Origin: Fistularia commersonii
Taxonomy: Eukaryota; Chordata; Actinopteri; Syngnathiformes; Fistulariidae
DNA length: 64,000 bases
Assembly (NCBI GenBank): GCA_037954325.1
Contig: JBBMNZ010000013.1
Coordinates: forward strand, 4,789,501 to 4,853,500
Direction of reading: 5' to 3'
Position 1 is the first letter of the stretch. Every line of letters begins with the position of its first letter. Positions 1 to 11,465 of this stretch are shown here, one piece after another. Below the pieces are notes generated by a model. It worked only from the letters and a program-made list of their open reading frames with translations. It made no database searches and was not told where the DNA came from. Position numbers and translations under genes: made by a program.

Positions 1-1958
1 CGATATTTCCGTGACTGCAAATGAAAATGATAATACTTATGATTCCAGACACAATGTGTTGTATAAATATCTGTTTATACAGGTAAGATATTCAGTTGGC
101 AAAAGTTGAAACTAATCAAACAGCAGCAAACATACAGGCTGTACAAAACAGAACAACACTGTGGCATTAATTACAAAAGAAAAGTAGTAGATGGTTTACT
201 CAGTTTGTTTGTTTTTTTTTTGGATTGTTTTTTAATCAGACTGCTGTCTGATTTTAAAGCTCAAGGTGGATTATTTAAACCATGGAATTTGCATTAATAT
301 ATAGAAAACTGTTGATTTAAAATATAGTGGTGCATCAGCAATTCAAGACGAACAAATTGTGGTTCAAACCCAAAGTGACTGAATGCCATGAGACGCGGTA
401 ATCTTCACATAAAATAGTCTTTCTTTTTAAGATTTTCAGTGGGATTATAAATAATTACTTATTGGCATGATCTTAATAGATATGAATTACTTTGATGAAT
501 AAAACTGACATTCCTTTGTATTATACGTTATGTCAACTTGGAAACTCATGACAAATATAGCCATGTTTTGTTAAACAGGAATTATTCTTCAATTGAAAAT
601 TTGAAGAGAAATTATTTTTTATTTAGATTTAAAGCTCAATTTTGGCTTTCAATTAAAATCTGCACTCCCTACCTCCACAGAAAAAAAAAAAAAGCAACAC
701 ATTGGTTTAGCCGAAATGGTGACACTGTCACTAACCTCTTTCAGTGTCCACCGAGACCCAGTTTATACTTGGCATTCAAATGCTCTGTGTCCTTGGATAT
801 ATCATTTTGGATGGGAGAGTATGGGTTTTTATTTGCAGACAAGTTACGTATAAAACAACAAATACTTTGTGATACCTATTCCTAAACTTAAAGCCTTCTT
901 TTGCCAAAGGGGATTTCTAAGTCAAGGGCATCTCATGTCATGTCCGTGGACATGTCATGTCTGCTGACAGGTGTGACAGTTTGTTCTAACTAAGCAAAGA
1001 TATGTGGATTTATATTATTATGAAGTTAATAATTTCAGAATACATCCTAATGATGGGGCCAACTGCAACTCAGGATCATTTTCCTTATGGAAAAAGTTTT
1101 ATTTTCTACAATCCTACTATCGCACTCGCACTGGTGCCATTCAGCATGCATATACTGAGGCCTAACTTTATTTTCGTTCACTCAAAGAGCGAGATGAACA
1201 CATCCACAGAAAAAAAAAGATTAAATATGGGCCTAAAGAGAAGACTATTCCCCCTCTGTGTAGATACAAAGAAGAAGATCACCTCCGTCTGTCTATCCAA
1301 TACCACGCATACTGTATGAAATTCTAATATTTGCCTTGAATTTGAAAGGGTATGCAAAAAGACTTGTGGTAATTGTTGTGGGATGGAGTTGTGTGTCATT
1401 GAGCGAGGGACAATATACTGTTTAAACTTTAAACTGAAGACCCTAAGCCTGTTTTTATTTTTTTTTTCTTCTTGCTTTTTCATGAGATAAAGCTGGTCAG
1501 CTCATCAGCATCTATCACAACGGAAACCAACAGCAATAATATTGTATAGTATTTATACACACTGCAAGGAATCTGTCCGGCTCTTCACTTGCTTTGCTGT
1601 CTTTCATATCTACGCTTCATTACTGCATCCTATTCTCAGAGGAGCCACATCGATTTGTGCTTCTCGATTATTTTTAAGAGGTACATCAACTTCACTGTCA
1701 AAACACTCATCTGTCACGGCTACCAATATGAGCGAAGGAAGGTTGTATTGAACCACTACAGGGGTTCTGTTTTCTGTCATTCCAAATAATTTATTTTCTA
1801 AGTGGGTGAAATGAAACAAGGAATTTTGATGTTATGCTAATTGGATCAATAAAGGGAATTTAAAGCAGTGAGCGGATCTGGTGACTCACATTTACATCGA
1901 TTGCTTATTTCATAGTGAGAGCAGTCTGTCACTCAACATTTTGATAAAATATTATCTA

Positions 1959-2248
1959 CAGGACTGTCTCAGAAAATTTGAATATTGTGATAAAGTTCTT
2001 TATCTTCTGAAATGCAATTACAAAAACAAAAATGTTATACATTCTGGATTCATTACAAATCAACTCAAATATTGCAAGCCTTTTATTATTTTAATATTGC
2101 TGATTATGGCTTACATCTCAAGAAAAAACTCAAAAATCCTATCTCAAAATATTAGAATATCATTAAAAAGTAATTTTTGTTTTTTTTAATTGCATTACAG
2201 AAGATAAACAACTTTATCACAATAATCTAATTTTCTGAGACAGTCCTG
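1959..2248 (+). mobile_element. TA-flanked MITE with ~75-bp terminal inverted repeats (copy 1)
   Basis: The left end (CAGGACTGTCTCAGAAAATT, then a TTGTGATAAAGT-like stretch) is mirrored at the right end as ACTTTATCACAAT... AATTTTCTGAGACAGTCCTG. The inverted similarity extends about 75 bp inward through an AATGCAATTA motif. The element sits between TA dinucleotides, as expected for Tc1/mariner-type target duplication. It is 290 bp long and has no coding capacity, so it is a non-autonomous element. A second copy of nearly equal length lies in opposite orientation at 53477-53763. Superfamily assignment is inferred from the TA flanks only. Confidence 0.85.
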
Positions 2249-3562
2249 TATAAAGCAATAATAATTTTTAGAATATTTAAAAGTTTCAAAGACAATTATA
2301 TAGCCACATTTATCATCGACAATGCATATTGATTCCTCTCATTCCTTTATGATTTTAGGAATCTGATTATTTGTCATGATAACTTTTCCTCAGACCGTGG
2401 ATCATGATCTGTGATATTTCTTGCATGGTTATTTCCCTCCAGACGTAACGTGATTGTGAAACAAACTCATTTCCCAGCAACTTGAACTATTTAAGTACAC
2501 ACACACGCACGTTCTCAACTCAAACAGCAACATAATCCGACAAAAACATTGACACCCATTAAACTGGACTTGATTAACGCTTGCACTCCCAATACTGCTC
2601 AATAAATATACATGTGACTCATAATTTAGGTACTTGACATTTACATCAATTGCCATTGGGATATTGACCAGGCGAATACGTGGAGCGGTTGGGGGAGAAG
2701 AGAAGCACGAGGACACTAATTCCTATAACTAATTATACATTTTATTTCCATGTTTGTTTCTATGTTATGTATAAACAGTCTATGAGGATTAGAAAATGCA
2801 TCATAAATATATATATACATACATACCTCATACTGTAATATGAGCCATAACGCCACAATCTGTTTGGATATAAGGATGTATATGTTCTCATGTTAGAGTG
2901 TGAGGTGTCTCAGACACTGTCAGGGCTGTTCTATGGAGGGGAAAAAGAAGGGGAAAAAAACAAGTCGGACAATGTGAGTTGGTGTAGTGGTGTCCAGGTC
3001 TGATCATTGAGCATGACGGAATAGATGAGACTGGATGAGTGGAAAAAGAGAGGCGTGATGGAAGGAGACAGGGATGATAAAGATTAGTCATAAACTACAG
3101 AGACGGAGCTTCTGCTGTTAGCGCGGCGAAAGAGCCCACGCTTCGGACCATTCCACTATGGACTGTGAGATCAATAAACATTTTTGCCTTCAATACAAGA
3201 GAGAAACTGATACATATTGATATTTCTTTTGATTATATGCATTTATTAAAGCAAACGCAAACAGCGGTGACATTCAGAAGAACTGTTTTACTCAATTACA
3301 CTAGAGAATTGGAAAAGATGTATTTTTATGTATATGGTATTTTACTCATACATGGTATTTCTCCTGTTTTTGAAAAAGACTGAGGACAATTTTCCTATGA
3401 ACAAGCTATGAACATCTTGGAAAATAATTGCCTGATTTTTTTTTTTTGTTTTTTTTTTTTTACAAAATGTGTTGTTAGCATTTGTCACATATTTATGTAT
3501 CTTTTTTTAAACTAAATATGTAATCACTGAATACAATATAATAAAAATTAATATAATTATAT

Positions 3563-3672
3563 ATAACATAATATAATATAATATAATATAATATAATATA
3601 ATATAATATAATATAATATAATATAATATAATATAACATAATATAATATAATACAATATAATGTAATATAAT
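3563..3672. repeat. AT-rich pentanucleotide tandem repeat (ATAAT/TATAA)n
   Basis: About 110 bp of nearly pure ATAAT-phase pentanucleotide with occasional C or G substitutions. It has no coding meaning. Confidence 0.9.
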
Positions 3673-5555
3673 ATGAAATATTTTTCTGTTATTTTCCCTT
3701 CTTTTGCTCTTTTTCCCTTTTCTTACACATGCACTGGCGCACTTGGAGTATCAGCATTGTTTTCAGGGCCTGATGATTGCTGTCCATCTCCCCCATTACC
3801 CACCACCGGGCAATTCTTTAGGATTTATATCTGCCATTTCAGCACTTAGGTCGATATTTATGAAATACATTACTGCATTACAAAATGTGTAGATGCTTTT
3901 CAGTCAAGCCGAGGGAGGACAACAATGATCTAGGAAGCACTGAATTGAATGAAAATACACAATAGGATTTCAAAGTGGCCTTGGGGTTGCTTGGAAATGT
4001 CTCTGCAGGTGTGTTAAATCTGCCCTTGTTTTTTTTTTTTCCCTGCAGACGGCTCAGGGTGCCTGCTGCTGCAGACTAGTGGTGGTACTAAACACTACAG
4101 ACCATAATATTATTTTGTAGTGCTAACACAAGACAACTCATGATTCCTCCTGCAGCTAATCACAAATTGAGCTACACTGCGTGATTTATGAGTGTTAAAA
4201 GTGTCAGAGAGAAAGTGACTTTAGGCATAATTACTTCGTTGTTTGCTCATGTTAGGAGGGATCATAAGTTTATAAAGTGGATGTAAATTCATTAAAAATA
4301 TTTCACTTATTATCAGTTTGCCCTCCTTCGAAGATCACAACACAAATCTAGGGGAACGGAAATTCATCACTTGTGACTCCCACCTGGCAATTTACATCCC
4401 CTGTTTCCAATTCCTACTTTTGGAACTCTCAATGGAGTAAAGAAGAGGAGTAGAAGGAGAAAAGTGACGAAAAACGATACGTTTGCGGAATGAGCCGGAG
4501 AGTTCTATGTGGAAGAACAGGAGATGGGACAAACATGGTTTACAGAGATGGTGGTTTAATTAGCAGCAAGGTTTAATCAGATAATTATTTGAGCCGTGAA
4601 GGGACTTTAATTAGATGCTTGTGTCTCCAACAGGCCACAGCTCAACCAAGCAGACAGTATTTAGTCGGCAGCGGGTGAAAAAAAAAAAGTATGTGGTGGT
4701 TTTAATGGGTCTGAAATGAGAGAGAAGAAGAAGAGACAGCAAGCACAATGCTAAGGGTTGAACAGGGTCACAGAGAGTAGCGTGACTGGCAGAGGAGGAC
4801 AAGCTGTGGGAGGAAAGTAGATACTGAAAGCTTTTAAAAATGGAATATGTTGAGTGGAGAGGACAGATCTGAATGAACACACCGTTAAGACGGTGTTAAA
4901 GGGCGAGATGGCTAACTTGGCAAAACGTCAGAAGCAAAATTTACAAAGTTGTATACAGTATATACGTGTATCATTTTAGTTTTCCCAATGAGCACTATAA
5001 AGTTCCTCTCAAAATATATACGCCTTTTTCTGTTTGCCTTCTATATTTTTGTTTCTGCTCATTTTACATCTTGTTTCCTGTAACAGCATCCGGCCAAACA
5101 CTGTTCAAATCCACATAAATAAAAATTTTGGGCAAATTTTATGGACAATGTATAAATAAAGAATACAAGTATATCCATTACAATGAAATTGATTAAAAAA
5201 AAACAAAACACTAATATATGTTCAATATTTCAATGCATTGTTCAAATATTTCAAAGTATGCATTTACTATTTTAGGTGTTGATTAAACATATTTATAATA
5301 TTCTTAACAAAAGAAAATCATATGAATAACTTTAAAATTGCTTACAACAGCAAGGTTGTGGGATGTGCAGCAAATTTGAAAAATTACCTATAGATGTCTT
5401 TAAACATTGACATTCATGTATCTTTCCCTAATCCTTTATAATTGTAATTACTGTCTCCATGTTACATTTCTTTCCTTCTTAATATGATAACCCTTCACTC
5501 CACTATGCAGTAGCAACAGTAAATGAAGGAATTACTTATTATTCTACATTTCCAA

Positions 5556-5685
5556 TATTCTTATTCTTATTCTTATTCTTATTCTTATTCTTATTCTTAT
5601 TCTTATTCTTATTCTTATTCTTATTCTTATTCTTATTCTTATTCTTATTCTTATTCTTATTCTTATTCTTATTCTTATTCTTATT
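5556..5685. repeat. Perfect hexanucleotide array (TTATTC)n
   Basis: Roughly 21 uninterrupted copies of TTATTC over 130 bp. Because 6 is a multiple of 3, one frame is open and would read as alternating Tyr-Ser, but there is no gene context and it is not a protein. Absence of interruptions suggests a young, probably length-variable locus. Confidence 0.95.
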
Positions 5686-8109
5686 GGAGAAATGTGTTGA
5701 TTGCTTTGAGGGTAAATAAGCAAAAATAGTGGGTAATATTATACTTTACTTTGAGTAAAAGGCAGGAAAGAATGAGCGGGAACTGATTCATCAGTCAGGC
5801 AGCCTCAGCAAGAGAAACAAAGATTGTGGCCAAATTCAGCCACACGCAGAAGAAAATCTGTGTGATGTTGATGAAGATGAGCCAGGACAGTATTGTCTAA
5901 CTACACCTGCCCTTTTCCTTTCCTCTCTCCCTTGGGCCCCTGAAGTCCTTCTGTGTTGTCTGAGTTGTCCAACCACATACCTACTGTTATTTATCAGTGT
6001 GTCTGACCGTGATCGTACGGGACAAAGAGGGACAAAGGACGGGAGAAGAAAGTTTGTGAGGATAAAGGGCGACGGAGAGTATTCCCTATGCTCCAGTGAA
6101 GGATAAGCAATGCGTGGGCGCCATGTCGGCTGGAGACCTTCCCCGAAACACCAGCTGACAGATTGTGATGTTTTTCCTCGCGTGAACCTGACTAATTCTT
6201 GCATCGCTGAACCAGCTCTGCCTCTGAGAACACGTCCCATTTTTGCTCTTCTCTCCTCCCTCCTTCTCCGCCTCTCTTCTTTGCACTTGCAGTCTGCTCA
6301 ACAAGGAATCTTAAATTAGCAACTGTAAGATCTCATAAAACACGTTTTAATCCGCAACACTTATTTAAACACCCTAGGAAAAAAAAAACCATGTTAATTC
6401 TAGGACTATAACAAGGGCATCTTAGTTTATTTCTATCCAATGATTTCATAATAAAAAAAAAATAAAAAAAATTTCAACTCATTCACTCAATCACTCACCC
6501 ATTCAGCTTTTCTGGGATAAGTCCTTTTTTAATCCCTCAGTTACATTTACATTTAATTTGTACTTTGCCGTATGCTTTTTTTTTTTTTTTTTTAATTTCA
6601 TTTATTGCTTTATTTTTGACCTTTTCCGTCCTATGCTATTTAAGGTCTCCTCCTGTCCAATATGAGACCTTGACAATAATGACTGCACCTTTAATACCCA
6701 CAGCATCTCCCTCAGTGGACGCCACTCCCCAACAAGAAGATCAATTGGGGTTCAAACTGAGAACAGATTATTCTCAGGTGTTGTCAGCCTCTGCGCTCTT
6801 GACCTGCCGGCTGTTCACGTGCACGTTATTTTGCACAGAGTTTTGACCTATGCTCATCAACTCTGATCCGCCTTCGCCGTCAAACAGCTGCAAACCTGAC
6901 TTTGTTTTTCTGCACCAGAAAGGGACAAGCCTTGGTACATTGAAAATGACCGCAATAATAATTATTACTGCTTAATTTTTTATTCCTTTCTCCTTTATGG
7001 AAAGCTGTGGTGGGGCTGCAGCTGATCCGACCGGGTGAGAGGCAGGCTACGCCCGAGATTTGACGCCTGTCAATCACCAGGACACATACAGAGACGACAA
7101 CCTTTCCCTCTCTCTTTCACATGTCGGGGAAATTTAGCGTCTTAATTAAGCAACTGAATGCTTTCGGACGGTGGGAGGAACCCAGAAAATCCACACTTCA
7201 CACTCTTTGTGAAGAGCAAACTTCACAACGGAGTCCCCGGTACGAATCCACCCGGGAACCGTCTCGCAAATATTGGTCTTATCTGCCAAGCGTATTTGTC
7301 TTATCTACCAAGTGTGGCACCTTGGCACTCTTAATTATGATAGTCTTAACAGCGGCCTATTTATATTCACATATTCGTCAAGACAATATAATATGTGAAT
7401 ACAGATGCAGAACATGCAGATTTTTTTCAAGTTTATTTTTTTTTTTACCCGCAGCTATCTAGTGAATGCTTTCTAAATTCCAAACCGTATTGCATTCGCA
7501 TCCGCAAGCCTTTCAGTGCAACCAGACTGTGATCCGTTGGCCCCGAAGCAGCTCCGCAGGGTGGAGCGCTTGAGTTAAGGGTGTTGGTCAAGGGCACCTC
7601 AGTGGAAGTGAAGAAGGGCATCGAACCTTGAGGCCAGATACCTAATCTTTAGCCGTCGTCTGGTTTCTGAACACGCTTGTGGAACCGAGGGAATTCCAAA
7701 ACAGATTCTCGCACTAGTATGCTGTAAAGCGGCGTACAATTTGAATGGGGCTGAAGCTGCAGCCTCTAAAAACACTATTAAAAACAGCTTAGGCTTTAAG
7801 CTGTCTGAATGCACAGAACATCAATTCAGTGAAGAAATAGGTCATTTACAAATAAAAAAATAGATATGATGAGTGTCAGACTAAAAAAAATTCAAATGTA
7901 CTCAGTCCTCATCAGGTTTCACATGGTGAGATTTTTTTTGTTGCTGTTTTGAAAAGCAAAATAAGAAAAAAAAAAAAATGGATGAATACACTTCCGATGG
8001 ATTTTTATAGGAAGAATGACTTTTGCAGATCCCCAGGCTGCTCGGAACCAAGAAAAGCACTATCTCAAACTTATCACCTCTGAGTCACAGTGGGTGAGTG
8101 AGTGGATGC

Positions 8110-8137
8110 GGGGATGCGGGGACGCGGGGATGCGGGG
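8110..8137 (+). promoter_or_regulatory. Predicted G-quadruplex, four GGGG tracts with 4-nt loops
   Basis: GGGG tracts at 8110-8113, 8118-8121, 8126-8129 and 8134-8137 are separated by ATGC, ACGC and ATGC, making an 8-bp tandem repeat. This meets the standard intramolecular G4 pattern. It lies on the coding strand about 290 bp upstream of the alpha6 start codon, in a locally GC-rich segment that is probably promoter or 5' UTR. Regulatory function is inferred. Confidence 0.6.
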
Positions 8138-8228
8138 AGCCGGGAGGAGGAGGGCGGGACATGCCGAGCTATCCAAGTCTGGAGTGCGCACCGCCGCTCC
8201 TGCATCTCCACGCTCCGGAACGCAAAGT

Positions 8229-8236
8229 GGGGGGGG

Positions 8237-8280
<44 letters not shown>

Positions 8281-8298
8281 GGGGGGGGGGAGGGGGGG
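8229..8298 (+). repeat. G-run / (GT)20 / G-run composite repeat upstream of chrna6
   Basis: A run of nine G (8229-8237), then alternating GT (8239-8278), then 11 G, an A and 7 G (8280-8298). The alternating GT is Z-DNA-prone and the G runs are quadruplex-prone. The end of the array lies only about 125 bp before the alpha6 ATG. Confidence 0.95.
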
Positions 8299-8423
8299 TG
8301 TTGTTGCACCGATCTTGCGACTCAGCAGCCGTCTGTCGAGGAGGGGTGACCTGCAATATTTTTCTCTCATCATCAACATTTGTCATTTATTCCCAAAAAG
8401 CATCGACGACAGTCGAGGGATCC

Positions 8424-9265
8424 ATGATTTTCCTCGGGAAACTAACAGCCGCCCTCCTGCCGGTGCTCCTCGCAGCGCACGGTAAGACAGCGCGTCCTGG
8501 ACGCCAAAAGTCCCGACTGCAATTTTTATTCCTTATATTCGTTGGTTTTCTGTATGCACAGGTATTATGAAACATGCATGATGTTAAATTCACTATTCAT
8601 GGGTATTATTATGGAATTCTATACAAACGTTGACGCGGTACAAAGTTTCGAGTTTGTCAACAAAGCTTATTTAAACAAAGGAGACGCAGGTCGGATGTCA
8701 TATCTAATCGCTGCAATTAGACAACAATAATATATTTAAAAAAAGGCAAAACAAACAAACAAAAAAAAACATTTGTTGCACGATTTCAATTTTTAAATTG
8801 CCATAACAAGCAGGAGACACCCGACAGGAGATGATCTTGAAGGAGAAAGTCTTCTAGTAAATGAAGCAACGTTTCCCCCCTGCGTCCCTGTGAGCGCTGC
8901 ACTTTCCTAAAGAAGAAATACCCGGAAAATAAGGATTAAAAAAAAAAGGTTTATATTTCCTGCCTTGCGTGGTTTTACAGTAATAAGATAACGATGAATG
9001 CTCTCCCGACTTGGGAGTTTTAGAATTAACCAGTCATGCACACACGCACGCGCACACACACACGCACATACAATCTGTTGACTGCAACGTTTATTCTCGA
9101 TTTGTGAATATTCAAGGATTAAAAGTGCTTTTTGCTACATGCACACTAAGGTTCCCGTTACGAGGAAATGATTTCATTTCTGTCTGCAGTGAGTGCCAGT
9201 TAGTGTAACATAAGTATTTTAAATATGGTAGACACAGCATCAAATAAATAAAAAACACCAATCTG

Positions 9266-9331
<66 letters not shown>

Positions 9332-11431
9332 CATCCATCCATCCATCCATCCATCCATCCATCCATCCATCCATCCATCCAAACCAACATTTGTTGGCCA
9401 TTCAAACATTTGCAGTATATTCATGGCATTGAATAATATTTGGGTCGCCCTGCCAGTTTGTCCGTAGGTTGTTTGCTTTCTGGCTAATCAATCCGCTCGT
9501 AATTTTCTATGTTTTATTTTTTAATTATTCATTTCTTTGCGTAAAGCATTCACTTTCCTGTGTTCTTTAAAACTACAAGTATTGAAGCTGGGCCACCGAG
9601 TCACTCCCACGGGATCCCAGCAGAGTTTTTTTTTTCTCTATAGCTAAATTTACTCAGCATGCTCATGAAATATTATTGCTATTTTAAGGCTACATGGAAG
9701 GAGGTTATTTGATGGATCACTTTTCCAAAGGGAGGCCTGAGCACAGGGAGTGTATTTCTTGATAGTATTGATATATTTATGGCGATGGTTTGCTCTTATT
9801 GCTCCCACACACCTACCTAACCCTGAATTCTCATTTCAGGGGACATCTTGTGATATATCTTTTTCTTGTTTTGTTTGTAAAGATGTAATTCTTTCCTCTT
9901 TGCTCGGGCAGGTGGGGACTGCTGAACCTGCAAAGTAATCTAGATTCCCTTTTTAATTTTGTCATGGCTAGACAAGAGAGTCAACAACGGGGATTGGGGA
10001 AAAAAATTGTACGTTGTATATGCGTCATCTGGACGTTGAAAAAATTGTTGGTTTTTTTTAGTTCCCGGAAGTGGGGCCTGCACTTGTTCTTCTGCCATGT
10101 GCCGTAATGGTGTCATGCTCCAGTCATCATGTGCAAGACGTTTACTACTCACGCGCTGTAACCTGATTGACTTGAGTTTCATTGTGTATCCGTATGACAC
10201 GAGGGATCCTCTCCTTTTCTTTCCCTACATTTCTCTGTCTTTCTCCTCAGCTGGAGTGATTTGTCACAGCTGGCTGCTTTCATGCTTTGCCCTTGAACTG
10301 AGCGAATTTCACAGGAACAAGACAATGGTGCCACGAAGGGATGACGGAGCCGATACTTTCACAGAAGAACCGATTTTACCCGAGTCAAAGGAAATCTGCT
10401 TGTGTCGTCACTCGTGGAAGGCAGTTCGCGCAGCTATTTGAGATAAAACCCAGGGAAAAATGAGAGGATTCTGCCCTCACCTTTCTCTTCTCTCACACTC
10501 CGTCCTCCAACTCCCCTTTCTTCCCTATCGTCAGTCATTCATTGGTTGCGACCAGGACTGGTTATGCAGATAAGTGCAGACCTTCTCCCCCCCCGTGAGG
10601 GTCCGATTAGTGGGCTACAGAAGGTATTGTCTTCTGCCACCCAGGATCGGGTGATTCGTTCCCATAAGAGAAGAAACGCTGATCTTGCGGTCATTGGGAT
10701 TTAAGATCAAAATAGAATCCGATCGGAGTGGCTTGGAGGTGTGCGGGAGAGTTCAGCCGCATTTTTGGTTGTTGATATTCGCAGCAGGATAAAAGCCTGT
10801 GGGAAAGATGGTGGTTAAAATCAAGATATTTTAAGAAGAGAGTGGTTTCTTGAGGTTTAAGGATTTAGGTGATTAAGACCTCTAGAGTTGCATAATGCTT
10901 CCTTGGCATCATCTTGTTTGCATTATTTCCAGTGAAAACAGCTCAGAGAGATGTCAAGTCACACTGATACAGCAGTATTCGGATCTAAGCTGTATTACGT
11001 TTCAGGCTTGCCCCTTTATCTCATTTAGTAGTGCAATTTAATTGGCTGTGGCCAAATGTTGGTTTCCCAGATAAGTTCTTGGCTCAAAGGAATAAACACA
11101 AAGAAAATGTTATTATATGTTAAAATAGATGAAGGCTCTGGTGGTCCAACATCAAGCGGCCTTTATTTCATTAGCAACTCTTTATAGCGAGCCCTTGTTG
11201 GTTGCTTGTCAGCCCTGTTTGTTCTGTTGCCAGACCAAAATGCTCTTTGAGGTTGGAATAACCATCATCTGCAATCATCACCAGCAATGTAGTTTCATCG
11301 AAGTTTGACAGGCAATCAGTGTGAGTGTGTGTGTAAGTGTTTATGTGGCATGAGGACTGACGGGTGGCTCGAGGATCTTCTTAACAGGATTGTCGTGCGA
11401 TTATTGCAACTGAAACCTCATCTCTTTCCCT

Positions 11432-11465
<34 letters not shown>

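Larger units (their letters stand above)
1..8099. other. Non-coding upstream sequence, no gene recognised
   Basis: This stretch is AT-rich and lacks any open frame with recognisable domains or matched splice sites. All longer open frames are low-complexity or interrupted. It holds one intact MITE (1959-2248), an AT-rich pentanucleotide satellite (about 3563-3672), a long perfect hexanucleotide array (5556-5685) and scattered poly(A)/poly(T) runs. It is presumably the intergenic region and distal regulatory sequence upstream of the alpha6 gene. A 5' untranslated exon of that gene could lie here, but none is demonstrable. Confidence 0.6.

Noticed and set aside
5836..6304. Minus-strand open frames of 134 and 72 residues
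   Set aside because: They have no recognisable motif, their composition is irregular and no splice partners are seen.
8060..8570. Overlapping open frames on both strands around the chrna6 start
   Set aside because: They run through the GT/G array and GC-rich leader. Only the ATG at 8424 gives a signal peptide in phase with exon 2.
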